A stretch of DNA of 13,039 nt from NCBI GenBank assembly GCA_903853515.1, contig CAINTU010000095.1:1-13039 (forward strand). The letters are read 5' to 3'. Below, piece after piece: positions 12,242 to 13,039 of the stretch (positions within the stretch are counted from its first letter, which is position 1; every line of letters begins with the position of its first letter). The notes beneath the pieces were generated by a model. The model had not been told where the DNA came from, searched no databases, and saw only the letters and a program-made list of their open reading frames with translations. The stretch is from an uncultured Micrococcales bacterium. Lineage in GTDB: Bacteria > Actinomycetota > Actinomycetes > Actinomycetales > Microbacteriaceae. The translations under genes were made by a program, and so were the position numbers.

Positions 12242-12287
12242 TCAGCGCATTCGTTTTGAATTCCTGAACCCAAGAGGTTGATACACC

Positions 12288-12749
12288 ATGGCTAAGCCAA
12301 TCGATTTCGTAAATGTCTCTGCCGCGGGGCTTGAATCTTCACCGTATGCAGATGCGTTAGCTGGGCTGCGCGCAAATGAAGCTCGCTATTTCAAGAACAA
12401 ATACGATCACGATTTCGTGACCCTGCCGGCTGACAAGGCAAAAAAGCTAGTTGCTAAAGTTGCCAAGGTTTTGCTCGAAAGAGACTTGGTTATCGAGTCG
12501 ACACCGCTAGAAGCCACCGAGTTCATTGTCGAAGGCATTCGATTCACCTACGTCTTTTATCAAAGTGGATTAGCTATCAACCTGATGTATACGCTCGAAG
12601 ACGCCAAAAAACGTGCCGTTGGTTTCAAGCTCTCGTTCGGCATGACAGTGCCAACCGAACTCGAAGACAAGTTTAAGTTTGCTCGCCAAAAGTCGAAGCT
12701 CGCGGGCGAAATCCGTGGCAGCTATTTTGTGGTCAAGGGCGAATACTAA
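12288..12749 (+). CDS. Conserved-looking protein of unknown function, 153 residues
   Basis: I do not recognise this protein. It has no signal peptide, no membrane helix and no cysteine. The N-terminal half is mostly helical with many charged residues (DALAGLRANEARYFKNKYDH, DKAKKLVAKVAKVLLERDL). The second half alternates strands (EFIVEGIRFTYVFYQSGLAINLMY and RAVGFKLSFGMTV) before a basic end (KFKFARQKSKLAGEIRGSYF). This suggests a small soluble alpha/beta protein with net positive charge. The ATG at 12288 has AAGAGG about ten bases upstream. Codon use matches its neighbours. It is transcribed away from the secreted-protein gene, sharing a 165-base control region. Confidence 0.8.
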   Translation: MAKPIDFVNVSAAGLESSPYADALAGLRANEARYFKNKYDHDFVTLPADKAKKLVAKVAKVLLERDLVIESTPLEATEFIVEGIRFTYVFYQSGLAINLMYTLEDAKKRAVGFKLSFGMTVPTELEDKFKFARQKSKLAGEIRGSYFVVKGEY

Positions 12750-12757
12750 GAACCCAA

Positions 12758-12776
12758 ATGGGGATGTCCCCTAAAT
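12758..12776 (+). terminator. Possible weak terminator hairpin
   Basis: GGGG-ATGT-CCCC follows the stop codon of the 153-residue gene by about 15 bases. The stem is only four or five pairs, and no T run follows, so it may be just a small hairpin. Confidence 0.25.
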
Positions 12777-12826
12777 AGCCCACAAGTCAGTTGCCTTAGT
12801 TCAAGCCACGTTTCGCTACCCTTATG

Positions 12827-12832
12827 TATAGT
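12827..12832 (+). promoter_or_regulatory. Possible -10 element of the small membrane protein gene
   Basis: TATAGT lies 25 bases before the ATG at 12858. It is close to the consensus -10, but no good -35 is placed at 16-18 bp. Confidence 0.4.
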
Positions 12833-12857
12833 TCGTTGAAGCGATTAAGGGGCAAGC

Positions 12858-13039
12858 ATGTCTTTCAACAATCAAGGTAACTCTTCTAGCGGTTCAGGCT
12901 GCGCTAAAGCATTCGGTATAGGCTGCGGTGGGCTAGCGCTGATGGCGTTCTTGTCGATGATTATGTTGACCAATGGTCTTGCTAGCGCTGTCGGACCGAT
13001 CTTTATGTTTGGCATTATCGGCATCATCATTTTTGTGAT
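12858..13039 (+). CDS. Small membrane protein, N-terminal part (3' end outside window)
   Basis: The frame is open from an ATG with AAGGGG five bases upstream to the end of the window, at least 60 codons. A short Ser/Asn/Gly-rich start (MSFNNQGNSSSGSGC) is followed by a first hydrophobic segment (about 19-44, rich in Gly, Leu and Met) and a second (about 46-60, IFMFGIIGIIIFV) that runs off the end. Two membrane helices with a short loop are likely. The family is not recognised. Confidence 0.75.
   Translation, partial: MSFNNQGNSSSGSGCAKAFGIGCGGLALMAFLSMIMLTNGLASAVGPIFMFGIIGIIIFV

Overview
The window looks like chromosomal DNA of a low-to-mid G+C actinobacterium, most likely a small-genome member of the Microbacteriaceae such as the freshwater Rhodoluna/Aquiluna type. 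The reasons are the order SRP RNA, dnaX, recR, lysC, asd with tRNA-Ser(GGA) close by, the actinobacterial style of DnaX and LysC, GTG and TTG starts, and apparently leaderless promoters. Base composition is about half G+C by eye. No insertion sequence, phage gene or CRISPR array is visible.

Left part (1-6060). The window opens inside a metallophosphoesterase gene on the + strand. It converges on, and overlaps by about 22 bases, a minus-strand cluster that reads right to left: ffs (SRP RNA), dnaX (clamp-loader subunit), recR (recombination repair), lysC (aspartokinase), asd (aspartate-semialdehyde dehydrogenase) and a small cysteine-rich lipoprotein. The gene gaps are tight (2 bp dnaX-recR, 12 bp lysC-asd, 25 bp asd-lipoprotein); about 100 bp between recR and lysC can hold a separate promoter. 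LysC and Asd catalyse steps 1 and 2 of the aspartate pathway, which feeds lysine, diaminopimelate for peptidoglycan, threonine and methionine.

Middle part (6060-7440). Divergent from ffs lies a gene for a membrane-anchored protein with a basic, repeat-built cytoplasmic tail and a large extracytoplasmic domain. It is followed by tRNA-Ser(GGA) and by a very short reading frame with a strong ribosome binding site.

Right part (7440-13039) is accessory. On the minus strand is a three-gene cluster: a TPR protein, a GyrI/AraC effector-binding-like protein and a second, larger GyrI-like protein. Next come a SnoaL-like protein (minus) and a type II toxin-antitoxin pair with a PIN-domain toxin (plus), whose antitoxin appears to be translated from a leaderless mRNA. 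Then follow a secreted protein with two related beta-sandwich domains and an Ig-like C-terminal domain (minus), a divergent gene of unknown function (plus), and the start of a small two-helix membrane protein cut by the window end.

No large undescribed system is obvious. The points most worth a second look are the TPR plus double GyrI-like cluster, the probable internal translation start in lysC, the GAAA tetraloop in the SRP RNA, the leaderless toxin-antitoxin promoter with a dyad over its -10, and the secreted two-domain protein with its dyad-rich divergent promoter region. No gene-free stretch exceeds 300 bases.
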